Source: Dacryopinax spathularia (taxonomy: Eukaryota > Basidiomycota > Dacrymycetes > Dacrymycetales > Dacrymycetaceae). Taken from it: a stretch of DNA of 64,000 nt. The position numbers and the translations under genes were made by a program. The stretch lies in the NCBI GenBank assembly GCA_037974965.1, contig JBBPFI010000001.1, positions 248,001-312,000 of the forward strand. The letters run 5' to 3'. The stretch's first letter is position 1; the number at the start of each line of letters is the position of its first letter. This document shows, piece by piece, positions 35,225 through 45,041 of this stretch. The notes below the pieces were generated by a model, which saw nothing but the letters and a program-made list of their open reading frames with translations, did not search any database and was not told the origin of the DNA.

Positions 35225-36061
35225 TTACTTGGCCATGCCATCCGCAACAAAATCTAAGCCCAGAAAACGGACCACGGGTTCCCAAAATGAGGCCTTGGAC
35301 GGCGTTTGCGGCGCTGATGCACTGGTGCTTCTGTTTTGCAGTGTCTCGAAGTTTGGCCGACTTTCATAGCCCATTATCGTTCGCCTTCTCGCCTGTGCCC
35401 ATCGCTTCTCCTCAGCCTTGTCCTTCGACTCCACCGACTCACCCTCCTTCGCTTCTTTCGCCTTCTTGCCCTTCTTGGCCTTTTCTGGTATTGGCGGCGC
35501 TGGCGTTCGAGGGGGTGGAACGTCCTCCAGGCTCTGGTAGTAGTAGAACAGCCGCGTGGCGATCGAACAGGCCAGGACCAGAAAGAGGAATGCATCCCTT
35601 GGCAGGGTGCTTATCGCGAATCGACGAGAGACTCTTCTGTCCATGATCGCCAGCGTGAGGTGGAGGCCAGCATGTGTGGCGAGCCAGCCCAAGAGGAGCC
35701 ATTTCCTCCGCACGGCATAGTCCCGTCTGTTGCTGGGCGCACCGTCTCCGAAGGAAAGGGAGAGGTGGGCAATGCACGGAACGCCCCATGCGAGCCAGAG
35801 CGGGGCGGTTCGGAAACCGGCCAGCGCGCAAGTAGACGTGATGATGAACATGTCTGCCCAATATGTGGGTTGACGGAAGGGCGATGTGCGGGAGAAAGGC
35901 GAGTACGGCGCCTCAAGCCAGGCATCGATAGCCTGCTCGATCGACTTGACTGACTTGAAAGACGGCTTCGTGGGGCTGCTCGGATTCCCAGGGATATTAA
36001 ACTGCACTCTGGTCGGCGACCGCGTTGTTGGCAGCTTATCGGACGTTGGTACTTTCAGCAT
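35225..36061 (-). CDS. Unknown fungal multi-pass membrane protein
   Basis: I do not recognise this 278-aa protein. It starts MLKVPTSDKLPTTRSPTRVQ, then has three or four hydrophobic stretches: YWADMFIITSTCALAGFRTA with PLWLAWGVPCIAHLSLSF, KWLLLGWLATHAGLHLTLAI and DAFLFLVLACSIATRLFYYY. The C-terminal third is Lys/Glu-rich (EKAKKGKKAKEAKEGESVES) and probably cytosolic. The frame is one uninterrupted exon. A TAG lies in frame shortly upstream after a CCTTAG that could be an intron acceptor, so a small upstream exon encoding TPEALPD and more is possible. It is convergent with the RRM-fusion gene. Confidence 0.6.
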   Translation of the reverse strand: MLKVPTSDKLPTTRSPTRVQFNIPGNPSSPTKPSFKSVKSIEQAIDAWLEAPYSPFSRTSPFRQPTYWADMFIITSTCALAGFRTAPLWLAWGVPCIAHLSLSFGDGAPSNRRDYAVRRKWLLLGWLATHAGLHLTLAIMDRRVSRRFAISTLPRDAFLFLVLACSIATRLFYYYQSLEDVPPPRTPAPPIPEKAKKGKKAKEAKEGESVESKDKAEEKRWAQARRRTIMGYESRPNFETLQNRSTSASAPQTPSKASFWEPVVRFLGLDFVADGMAK

Positions 36062-36663
36062 GTCGGGCAGCGCTTCGGGTGTCTAAGGCGAAGTTGGGTC
36101 AGTTGGGGATGTGAGAAGTTCGGAATAGCATCGCAGGCCGGAGACTTACGCTTCATATAGCAGCAAGCATACTCCAAGCCCATCCACCCGGGTCATTGTG
36201 CATACCCAACCAGCCTTCACGTCATGCGTTGGCTCGCAAGCATAGTGGACCTTACCAGCCATCTCAGCCGCCACAGATCTCAGACATCGGTACGGCGGGC
36301 TGATGATAACAATGACTGAACCAGGGGAGTCCACTCAGCCATTGTTCAAACAGTTCGGTTCATTGTCAAGAAAGAAGTACCGAAATCATCGCGGAAGGCA
36401 GTGAGAAGAACAAGTTTCGTAACAGCGACGGGGTTCAGTGCCGTAACGAATCGCTGTCAGAAGTCGTCGGAAGGGACGGCATGCGACGATGTTCACCGGA
36501 AGCAACCATTCGAGAAGCTTCCGGCTGAGCGCCCTGTCCCTACACCGCCGGGCTCGCCACCCACACCAGCCCACTTCACTCGCAGCATACATACCCGTAT
36601 ACAAGTCACACATTCCTCCTCCACTCCTATTCCTCTGTTCTTTCACCATCTCTGAGACAAAGG
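36062..36663. promoter_or_regulatory. Divergent promoter region upstream of RBM42-like gene
   Basis: These 602 bp lie between the membrane-protein start and the RBM42-like start. A possible small first exon of the membrane-protein gene may lie near 36150. The last 100 bp before 36664 are pyrimidine-rich, common in fungal promoters. No gene is called. Confidence 0.4.
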
Positions 36664-37437
36664 ATGGCAGACTCGGGCGACTACTCGGCCTCGGGATACG
36701 ATTACTCCAACCGGTATTACAGTCAGTACGGAGCCGGATACGACCCCTCGGCTTACTACGGCGCTGCCGCTGGAGCATCGACCTCGTCATACTTCCCCGG
36801 AGCGAGCAGTAGTGGAACGGCAAGGCCAGTTGTGGCCAACGCGGCGGAGTACGATCTTGGAATTGCGGCTCAGCAGAGTGCGTATGTGCCAGGCGCGCAG
36901 CTGGGAAGGGGCGGGGCGGGAGGAAAGGTTGCGCCAGGGCAAAAGAGGACGACTGTGCTGAGGAAAGGGGCTGGGAAAGTCTGGGAAGATAGGACCCTGC
37001 TGGAGTGGGACCCGAGTACGTTCTCTTTCTCTGGTGTGAGCGACGTGTTCGCTAACCGTGGTATAGAGTGGTTCCGGCTCTTCGTGGGTGACTTGAGTAA
37101 CGACGTGAGCGACGACATACTGTCGGATGCGTTCCGCAAGTATCCCACGTTTACGAAAGCACGCGTGATTCGCGACCGCCTGACTCAGAAGGCGAGGTAC
37201 GGGTTTGTCGCCTTCTCAGACCCGGAGGACTTCTTGAAGGCCTGGAAGGAGATGGATGGTGAGCACCGTCTACATGCGTTTTTGAGGGACGTACTGACTA
37301 TCAATTCAGGCAAGTACGTCGGGAACCGTCCTATCAAGCTCAAGAAAGCTGAGACACAGGTGCGGCCCGTGGAGATCGGTGCGCGGAAGGCGAAGGCGCT
37401 GGAGGTTGAGCGGAAGAAGAAGCACAAGAACTACTGA
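36664..37437 (+). CDS. RBM42-like RNA-binding protein
   Basis: RBM42 is an RRM protein linked to pre-mRNA splicing. Exons 36664-37015, 37067-37258 and 37310-37437 join to 223 aa. The N-terminus is Tyr/Gly/Ser/Ala-rich (SGYDYSNRYYSQYGAGYD). Before the RRM is the family KRTTVLRKGAGKVWEDRTLL then EWDPEWFRLFVGDLSNDV. The RRM continues DAFRKYPTFTKARVIRDRLT and ARYGFVAFSDPEDFLKAWKE, then after the second splice GKYVGNRPIKLKKAETQVR. The end is basic. Both introns are exactly 51 bp, multiples of three without a stop, so unspliced RNA would stay open. Splicing is supported by GT/AG ends and by the match to the RRM with the introns removed. Confidence 0.88.
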   Translation: MADSGDYSASGYDYSNRYYSQYGAGYDPSAYYGAAAGASTSSYFPGASSSGTARPVVANAAEYDLGIAAQQSAYVPGAQLGRGGAGGKVAPGQKRTTVLRKGAGKVWEDRTLLEWDPSTFSFSGVSDVFANRGIEWFRLFVGDLSNDVSDDILSDAFRKYPTFTKARVIRDRLTQKARYGFVAFSDPEDFLKAWKEMDGEHRLHAFLRDVLTINSGKYVGNRPIKLKKAETQVRPVEIGARKAKALEVERKKKHKNY

Positions 37438-37666
37438 GTTCGCTCGCATGTCCATCCGGTGGGTTGACGCACTTTCCGGAGAGACAGGATGGTTCAGCTT
37501 CGATCAGACATCGGTGTCTTATTATAGATCAATGCATTCCTGCTGTATCGCTATGTTACAAGGTCGGTGTACGCTGTCTTCACCTGAGTCAGATACGCTG
37601 CTTTTTCCAGTCTAGATTGCACGCATACACGTAACCCGGCCGATGAGACAGCCTGTAAGGTCAACG

Positions 37667-37996
37667 TCACGATCTTCGCCCTCTCCTCTCCATCTCCCAC
37701 TCCTCACCGTACACTTCTCGTGGTCCTCTTCGCATTCTGCCCGTCGGAGTGTACTGTATCGACCGCGATCCTTCCACAGCTGCTTCCCAAAATGCCCTTG
37801 ATGCCCGTGCAAGCGGTCCTCCAAGACAGGTCGAGAGTAAGAACCAAAAGATCAGACTGACGCTGTGCGCGAATGTCAGTATGATTAGCATGTTCTTCGG
37901 TGGATAGACATACAATAGCGTTATGAGGAGAATGATCAGCCAGTAGAGTGAATCCATAGCGTGGGGCACGGCACCGTTTTCGTGGCCTGATGGCAT
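37667..37996 (-). CDS. Small unknown membrane protein
   Basis: Frame of 109 aa with no recognised family. MPSGHENGAVPHAMDSLYWL is followed by two hydrophobic helices, LIILLITLLYVYPP and MLIILTFAHSVSLIFWFLLS, then a basic, polar tail rich in Arg and Glu (GRMRRGPREVYGEEWEMERR). MDSLYWL may be the true start. Upstream minus-strand sequence to about 38249 stays open in another frame and could be an earlier exon, but I could not make a convincing join. It is convergent with the RBM42-like gene and divergent from TSC10. Confidence 0.4.
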   Translation of the reverse strand: MPSGHENGAVPHAMDSLYWLIILLITLLYVYPPKNMLIILTFAHSVSLIFWFLLSTCLGGPLARASRAFWEAAVEGSRSIQYTPTGRMRRGPREVYGEEWEMERRGRRS

Positions 37997-38354
37997 GCAG
38001 TCGATGGTAGACTGACGTTTCTGGGGAATGGTCGTACAGGCGATAGTGGTGGAACCCTGCCCCGCAAGACGCGTTGGAACTTCGATCGCGTCTCAGTCGC
38101 ACCAAATTCCGGACGCCTGCGATCAGTACTTCCGGCGCGTACAGAGAGGATGGTGAGCCGTAGTTAAGCGGTCTGGGAACGTTATAGATGAGGAGCTCTC
38201 TAAGATAGTGTCTAATAAATGGGGGCTCCTTGAATTGAAGATGAGCCAAATATAAACCATCGGATTCGGAAGTCTCAAGCGCTTGGCGCCCTATGCATCG
38301 AGACAGACTCGGTTTCGAGCGTCTTTCTTGAGGAGGGCACAGCCGATCAACTCC

Positions 38355-39693
38355 ATGCCGTATCTCTACACGTCGCTGGCCGTCGCTGCTGCTGCCCTCC
38401 TAGTCACTTGCATTGTTAGCGGCATGGGTAAAAAGTGGTCACCTAAAGGCAAGGTACGCACCGTGTTGCAATTCAATGTCAAGAGTCGAGACTAAGAAAG
38501 GCGCGCAGCATGTCTACGTCACCGGCGGGTCGCAGGGCCTAGGACTTTGTGCTGCCTTGCAGCTCGTTAAGGAGGGTGCGAGCGTGTCGATCGTAGCGCG
38601 CAACCAAGCAAAATTAGACGAGGCGCTCAAGCAGTTGGAGGTACGTTCAGCTCCCAACTCTGGCACGGCAGCTCGATCCTCTGACACTGCACGACGACAG
38701 GCAGCGCGAACGTCGCCGTCCCAAAAACTCGCAGCTTACTCGTACGACATCTCCACTGTTCAAGGAGCGGAGCAGGCATTGCAAGCAGCGTGCGAACCTT
38801 TCGGGGGACAGGCACCAGATGCTGTCTTCTTGTGCGCTGGCGCGGCTCGACCAAGATATTTTGTCGAAGCGACGGAGGAAGACTTCAAGTGGGAGGTGGA
38901 CACGATCTACTATACTGCATTATGGACTTCCTGGGTACGCATCTGTAGCCTATTTACGCAGCAGAAAGAGTGCTGATACCGCCGTAGGCCGCAACAAAGC
39001 TCATGGCCAAGCAAAAAGTCCAGGGCAAAATCGTGTTCGTATGCTCCACACTGGGCCTGATGGCATTCGTCGGCTACGCTCCTTATTCCCCGATGAAGTT
39101 CGCTCTCCGTGGTATGTACGCCTTACTCCGTCTCACGCAGGTTTTGCTGACAAGTTACGAGGCCTGGCGGACACGCTTCGGTCTGAGCTGCTGTTGTACG
39201 GGATCGACGTGCATATATTTTATCCCTGTGGGATGTTCACACCCGGGTACGATGAGGAGAACAGGGACAAGCCCGCGATTACGAAGAAGATCGAGGAGGG
39301 CGATAGGCCGATGCCACCCGAGAAGGCGGCCGCGGTGATGTTAAAGGGTGAGCGCCAGTTCAGCACTACTGGTGGGCGAGAGCACAAACGACTGACACCG
39401 CCGTGAAGGAGTGAAGAACGGCACATACTCCATAGCTGCCGACTTCAACACCAAGGTCTTCCGTGCAACCACACAAGCAACGTCGCCATATGGGAACATA
39501 GCGGTGAAATTCGTCTACGAAGTGATCGGCTGGGTAGGCAATTCACGTTACGCTCGATCGCGAGACTGATCGTCATTCTCTCCAGTTCGGCGTCCCAATT
39601 TGGCGACGAGGTGTGGACGCGGACATACGGAAGTTCGCCCCAGAGCATGAGAAATATCTTAGGGAGAAGGGGTTCTTTAGCCAGGCCGAGTAG
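38355..39693 (+). CDS. TSC10: 3-ketodihydrosphingosine reductase (short-chain dehydrogenase)
   Basis: This ER enzyme reduces 3-ketodihydrosphingosine to dihydrosphingosine, the second step of sphingolipid synthesis. The start MPYLYTSLAVAAAALLVTCI is a membrane anchor. After a short intron the Rossmann motif reads VYVTGGSQGLGL (TGxxxGxG), then GASVSIVARNQAKLDEALKQ. DAVFLCAGAARP and the catalytic block VFVCSTLGLMAFVGYAPYSP with MK give the Ser and Tyr-x-x-x-Lys residues. Later exons read GLADTLRSELLLYGIDVHIF and YPCGMFTPGYDEENRDKP, a signature of this reductase. The end is DIRKFAPEHEKYLREKGFF. About seven exons. Assignment to the KDSR/TSC10 branch is strong. Confidence 0.9.
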
Positions 39694-40114
39694 GGTGTCA
39701 TGCAGACGTTGGATGCGGACGATGTTTGCCAGGCACACATTATACCAGGGTTTCTTCGTTTAGGTTAGTCCCATTCAGGGTGGTAATCGGTACTTGCATC
39801 CAGTATTGGACAGAGCTTGTTGCAGTTTAGGAGCTTGTGAACGCCGCTCCGGAAGAACCAAGGACAGCACCAAGCCAAGAATAGCACCCAGCGGAGTCTG
39901 CGAGGCTCCGAAGGCGGCACAGCGATGTTTCCACTCCCAGAATGAGTCGAATTCTCTAGCATGACAAGTTTCTTGCCATCCCAGTCCCAGGTCAATGCCC
40001 ACTGAAACGCAGATATGCCCATCACATAGCATTCATAAAGCGTAGTGCATGCAACATAATCCACTCTCCGACCCACACATCCCACACGACGACCGATACA
40101 ACATGATGACCCGC
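39694..40114. other. Convergent intergenic region (TSC10 and RPL36 3' ends)
   Basis: These 421 bp lie between the two stop codons. A minus-strand frame extends from RPL36 through this stretch only as an out-of-frame continuation. I see no gene or notable repeat. Confidence 0.4.
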
Positions 40115-40532
40115 TCAGTGGGCCCTCCTGCTCTCGGCGATAACGTTGGTGAGCTCCTCGAGCTTGCGCTTGGAGCGAAGTAATGTGCCGAGGCGCTTCT
40201 TGGTGAGCTTGCGGGCCTTCTTGTCCTTCACCGACGGTTAGGATCATCATTCACGATAAGACATGCACATTTACGCACCTTGCTGTTCCTCAGCAGCTCC
40301 ATAACCCGGCGCTCATACGGGGCAAAACCAGCAACCTCTCTCACGACCGAGCGGACGAACTTTGTCTTCTCGCTCTGCACGCCCTTGCGGTGGCTCGGCT
40401 TGGGCGCCTTCTCGATGGCAGTCGTCTGGCGGCCGGTGGTGGTACCGTACCTGAGGTCTATCAAGCAAGTACGTTAGATACTATTCTCCGAAGTGATGAT
40501 ACGCTAAGCTCACTGTTGCGGGTAGGTGCCAT
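40115..40532 (-). CDS. RPL36: 60S ribosomal protein L36 (eL36)
   Basis: This is a small basic protein of the cytosolic large ribosomal subunit. Three exons are joined by two introns. Exon 1 (MAPTRN) ends in a split Asn codon at a GTGAGC donor. Exon 2 gives [40 protein letters not shown] and [19 protein letters not shown]. Exon 3 gives [20 protein letters not shown] and [16 protein letters not shown]. The FAPYERRxMELLR and KRLGTxxRxKRK motifs are diagnostic. Total length is about 103 aa, the usual size. An intron right after the first codons is typical for fungal ribosomal protein genes. Confidence 0.95.
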
Positions 40533-41400
40533 TTTGATGTTGTCGGTTGTCGGTGGTCTGCGAGGGACGTTCAGCGATGATTGCCTAGCGTACATGGCTC
40601 AGAATGCTTCCGATCAGCCAAGGGTGCGCGCGAACACTTGCAGTTTCAAGCCACAGCTTTGTTTAGGGTAGGACCCTTACTGGTCCGAAGCGCTAGTGCT
40701 CCTCTCTTCCCGCACCCACCATCTGTACCAGTGTAACAATGTCCATTATTTCGGGCGATAATAACTACCTGATGGTCAATAAAGGACCTCGTGCATCCTT
40801 CACGAGTGATCAACGCATCGGTATGGGTGATCTCTTGGCTTCTCAAACCGGGAATAGGTCGAGCCTTGCGTGCTCGTGCAGGATGTGTCCCGGCAGGTCC
40901 TCGATTTCACAGCTTGCTCACAGCCTAATGTCGAACTGTATCCTGATAACCGTAACAGTTCGAGTCGTCTCTGTGCTTGTCGTCTTTCGCGGTGCACATC
41001 TCTCCGTCAACTCTCGGCTCGTCGGATTTGCTTCTGAGATGCCCTTGAACCCTGTCTTGGCAACGTTCTTGGCACATTCCCTGCCCATCACTCGTCCTTC
41101 CAAAGCCTGAGGCGCCTCCTCTGTTATGGTCTTTCGGTAGGCGGAAGTCTCATAACGACCCGATTCCGTGATGCACGGCATAAGGGATGGGCAGTGACTC
41201 TCCCTCGCTGGTACCGGTCTCGACTTGCTTGGCTCACACTAACTTGTTGTTCTCTCTTGGCGTCTTGACACCATGTGCTCCTCTTGCAACGGGAGGACCG
41301 CGAGGTCGTATAAGAGTCCTCCTGCGAGGAGAAGGAGCTCGGCATTGCGCCTCTCAGCCTTGTCCGAAGCACTCTGTTCTCTATTCTTCCTGCCGACAAC
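40533..41400. promoter_or_regulatory. Divergent intergenic region (RPL36 and secreted-protein promoters)
   Basis: These 868 bp lie between the RPL36 start and the secreted-protein start. Open frames on both strands (40739-41110, 41124-41531) show no domain and overlap each other. I read the region as promoter and leader sequence. Confidence 0.4.
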
Positions 41401-42472
41401 ATGAAGCTGTCTACCTTGCTCTTCACGTCGATTGCCTTTGCTGCCTTGGGCGTGGATGCCGCCGATTCGCGCTCCATCCTCCGCTCTGCCGTTGAGAGGA
41501 ACACGGTCTCGAAGAGGTCCCACGGCGACATCGTCAGGCGACAAGCGACAAGCCAGTGCGCGAACGCATGTGCGAGCCCTGGTGATGCCGCGGCTGCCGC
41601 CGGTCTGGAGAGCTGTGATGGGAGCGATCTTGGTTAGTCCTCCTGCAAACTATGCCTGTCCTACCTCACGTTCATACATGGCATATAGTGTGCATCTGCG
41701 GTTACCTCTCACAAATCACCGCCAACTGCCTGAGCTGCGTTGCCACGGCCGAACAAATCACCCTCGGCGAGCTCCAATCCGGCTGCGCGGCCGCAACAAT
41801 GAGCGCCCCACTGGACTCGGTCACAATCACTGGCGGCTCGACCATATCCATGACGCCCACTCGCACAGAATCCAGCTCGGCAGCAAGCGCCACTTCAACT
41901 CAATCGAGCTGTCAGTCGCTTTGCTCGTCTGCGAGCGACCGCGCTATCGGGCAGGAGATCTCGGTATGTGCTATTTGTCGTCTCCAAAGGGTGTAATCAT
42001 TGAAGAGCTGGGCAGCAATGTGACGATGACGATACGGCGTGTATCTGTGAAGCCAGTAACAGGCTATCTTCTGCGTGTCTCACCTGCATTCTGCAAATAG
42101 AAGATCTCACAGGTATGTGCTTTGATGAGCCTCATTAAATAGCCCGGCCATCTTACACCGGACGCAGCTGCCGACTTCCAGGCTGTCTGCGCCGAAGCTT
42201 CGGGGAGCAGCAGCTCATCTTCGACGACAGCGACGAATACCGGGGTGGTACCACCCATCTCATCAGCGGCAACTCGCATCTCGTCACTCGCCTCATCAGC
42301 TACCAGAACAAGTAGTGGCAGCTCCTCGTCACACAGCAGCAGTACCGCCCGTACATCCAGCTCCTCTACCACGCCGAGCGCGACGTCCGCGAGAGGTGCG
42401 GCGTTAACGAACGCTGCGCCCGTAGGATTGATGGGAGGGGTGGCTGTTCTCCTAGGTGTTGTTATGGCTTGA
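41401..42472 (+). CDS. Secreted, probably GPI-anchored protein with two CFEM-like 8-cysteine modules
   Basis: Exons 41401-41632, 41689-41963, 42016-42112 and 42168-42472 join in frame to 302 aa. MKLSTLLFTSIAFAALGVDA is a signal peptide; a KR-rich stretch (SKRSHGDIVRR) may be a Kex2 site. Two modules follow with the same spacing, C-x3-C-x14-C-x6-C-x-C-x9-C-x2-C-x15-C. Module 1 has CDGSDLVCIC and CLSCVATAEQITLGELQSGC; module 2 has CDDDDTACIC and CLTCILQIEDLTAADFQAVC. The Asp before the CxC resembles CFEM domains, though the first spacing is one longer and the CxxC one or two shorter. The tail is Ser/Thr-rich and ends in a hydrophobic GLMGGVAVLLGVVMA, as for a GPI signal. The role is unknown; cell-surface or heme/metal binding is only a possibility. 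Confidence 0.75.
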
Positions 42473-43152
42473 GCGGGCTCCGGATTTTGCCGGCGATAAT
42501 TGTTGTCCTGGATTATATCAATTTATTGGTTGTTCTGCTCGGGCCGGTGGTTGCAAGCTACGGTAAGGCGGAGAATTCGTATCCGTGTCCTCGGTTGCGG
42601 GGCGAATGGCGGAAAGCGAGGACTTGTCTTCTCCTGACGTACATAAATATCTTGTAATACTCGGCGACCGCAACTGCTTCTCGCCAGTTATTGCAGATGA
42701 TCAATGGGATAGATCCAGTATCGCAAGATAGAGTGTACGATGATTCTAGAATCTATGCGGATAACAACCTTTGCCTCGTGTAGAGATGGACAAGTTGTGA
42801 TTTTTGGCGTGTAGTAATCCGTAACCACGTTTCTCGTGGCTGGGCATGGACCGGGCGGCCGAGAACAAGGAGAGAGAAGACGGGGCGAGAAGCGATTTCT
42901 ACTTCCGGACGCGCGGATTCGAGACCAACCCCCCAAGCACGCTGCCTGCGAGGCACGCTGCTGAACACCCTGAACGCGCAACGCTGCCATCGCCATCTCG
43001 CACTTCTTCGTCGACTACCTTCGTCGCACGACATCGTGCTCACACACTGGGTGCGCAGCCATATCTCTTCTCAGCACATAGACGGGGAACCGATACCTCC
43101 GCTCTAGTGCTAACCTCCTTGCACCCTCGACGTCGTCAACGCTCGCCAGCCT
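42473..43152. other. Intergenic region before CK2 beta
   Basis: These 680 bp contain the 3' end of the secreted-protein gene and the CK2 beta promoter. A plus-strand frame at 42846-43208 runs into the CK2 beta start region in another frame and shows no family. Nothing further is seen. Confidence 0.4.
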
Positions 43153-45041
43153 ATGACAAGCAACTCGAGCGACATAGGAGCACTTCAGGCCGCCGAAGAG
43201 GACGCTGAAGGATTCGACGACGGCGCTGCTTTTGTGGACGAGGAGATCATGGATGACGCTTCAGGCAAGTGCTGGTCTTATCTCGCCTTCCTGCGCCTTT
43301 TGCGGACCGCAAGCGAGTGGCCTCCGTCGTCAAGCTATTTCTGTCCTACCGCACCCCTTTTATCCGCCTGCAGGCCGTCTCAGCTTGCAGCATCGATATT
43401 GACCAATGATCAAAGTAGGATCATCGACCCCCGGGTCGGGCTCATTAACATGGATCGCGTGGTTCTGTAGCCTGCCGGGGCACGAATACTTTGTCGAAGT
43501 GACGGAGGACTTTATCGAAGACGACTTCAACCTGACCGGGCTGAACGGAATGGTGCCTTTCTGGAAGGAGGCTCTGGAGATGGTCTTAGACATTGAGCCA
43601 GGTATATGCTCCTTATCTGCTCAGTTGTGGCCGAACTAACGCTGTCTGCAGAGGATTCGCATAAGATACCGGACGTATCGATAGTCGAATCATCCGCTGA
43701 GCTGCTATACGGCCTCGTACATCAGCGATATATTGTTACACGGCAAGGACTGCAGGCGATGGTATCCCTTCTCCGTTCAGCACTATGTTTAGGCCATATT
43801 GACGCATATATGCAGCACGAAAAATACCAATCAGCCATGTTCGGCACATGCCCAAGAGTATACTGCCAAAGCACACCCGTAGTCCCATGTGGACGATCCG
43901 ACCTGCCAGGGCTTGAGTTCGTACGCCTCTATTGCCCCAACTGCAACGATATCTACACGCCGGCCAGCAGTCGCTACCAAAACATTGATGGTATGCTGCA
44001 TGTATGCGTCCGGATACGGCAGGAAAGCTGATTATCGCTGGAATAGGGGCTTTCTTTGGCACCACATTCCCGCATCTCTTCTTCCAAACGTATAATGGGG
44101 ACCTGCCAGCACCGTTCTACCCGCCGTCGGCAGCTCGGACCGCTTATTCGCCCGTCCGCTCTCCGCAGGGCACGCCAAATAACAGCCAGGCGGTTCCTTT
44201 CGCAAATCCCAATCCTTATGGCGGGCAGAAGCTTCCCTTGGCACGAGTATACACCCCCAAGATATTCGGCTTCCGCGTATCCGAGCTGGCACGTAGTGGA
44301 CCGCGCATGAGATGGCTACGGGCTCGACCGGAGACTTATCAGGAGCTGGACATGGTCGATTGGCGAGGCCGATGGATCCACGGGGACGGGTTTGAGGATG
44401 AGGACGATGAAGACCAGATCATGGATGATCGGGATGAGCCTGAGGAGGACGATGATGCCGAAGAGGAAGAGGAGGAAGAGGAGGAGGAAGAAGACGATGT
44501 CGTGGCTGAAGCACAACCACCACCTCAGCCGTCGAGGAACACTAAGCCCTTGAAGAGGGCAACTGGTGTGCAAGCGGCCCAAGATGTTGCCCTTCTCGGT
44601 GCCATTGGCGAAGTTGACGAGTCGGAAGAAGCGATATTGGCTGGTGAGACGGCGGCAGAGGATGACGACGACGCGGCGTCTCTATTGTCCGACACGGGGT
44701 ATGAGGAAGACGACGAAGATGATGAGGTCCCGGCCGCTTCTACTCAGCCAGTCCGATGGAGCAGCGACGTTCGGGGTTGGGACTGGCAAGGGGAGGTGGA
44801 TGCGGCCACGAAGGTACCGGAAGTCGAGCGCACGCGCATCTCCCCACGGCCAGCTGTTGCGGAACGAACGATGGTCTCCGATTCGGATACTGCTGTCGAA
44901 ACGCCGGCTGAGCAACCGACGAAGGCCAACCTGCCGTTCGCGAAGCACACCATCGCCCTTCAAGTGACCGAGCCAGACGTAGTGGTCCTCAAGCAGCTCG
45001 CCTCAGGAGAACAGTATCGGGGCGCTGCTGTAGTATTGTGA
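43153..45041 (+). CDS. CKB1: Casein kinase 2 regulatory (beta) subunit with long acidic C-terminal extension
   Basis: The beta subunit dimerises and docks two catalytic CK2 subunits. Exons 43153-43264, 43419-43601, 43652-43761, 43816-43990 and 44047-45041 join in frame to 524 aa. The core shows LTWIAWFCSLPGHEYFVEVT, DDFNLTGLNGMVPFWKEALE, AELLYGLVHQRYIVTRQGLQ, and the zinc finger CPRVYC...CPNCNDIYTPASSR followed by GAFFGTTFPHLFFQTY. The first intron uses a GC donor (GCAAGT) rather than GT. After the finger the protein continues for about 300 residues, including a near-unbroken Glu/Asp run at about 44430-44500 (EEEEEEEEEEED) and other acidic patches. Known beta subunits end much sooner, so the extension is unusual. 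The core identification is secure. Confidence 0.92.

Noticed and set aside
41401-42472. Hydrophobin
   Set aside because: Eight cysteines suggested it, but the CC pairs of hydrophobins are absent and there are two separate modules with CxC.
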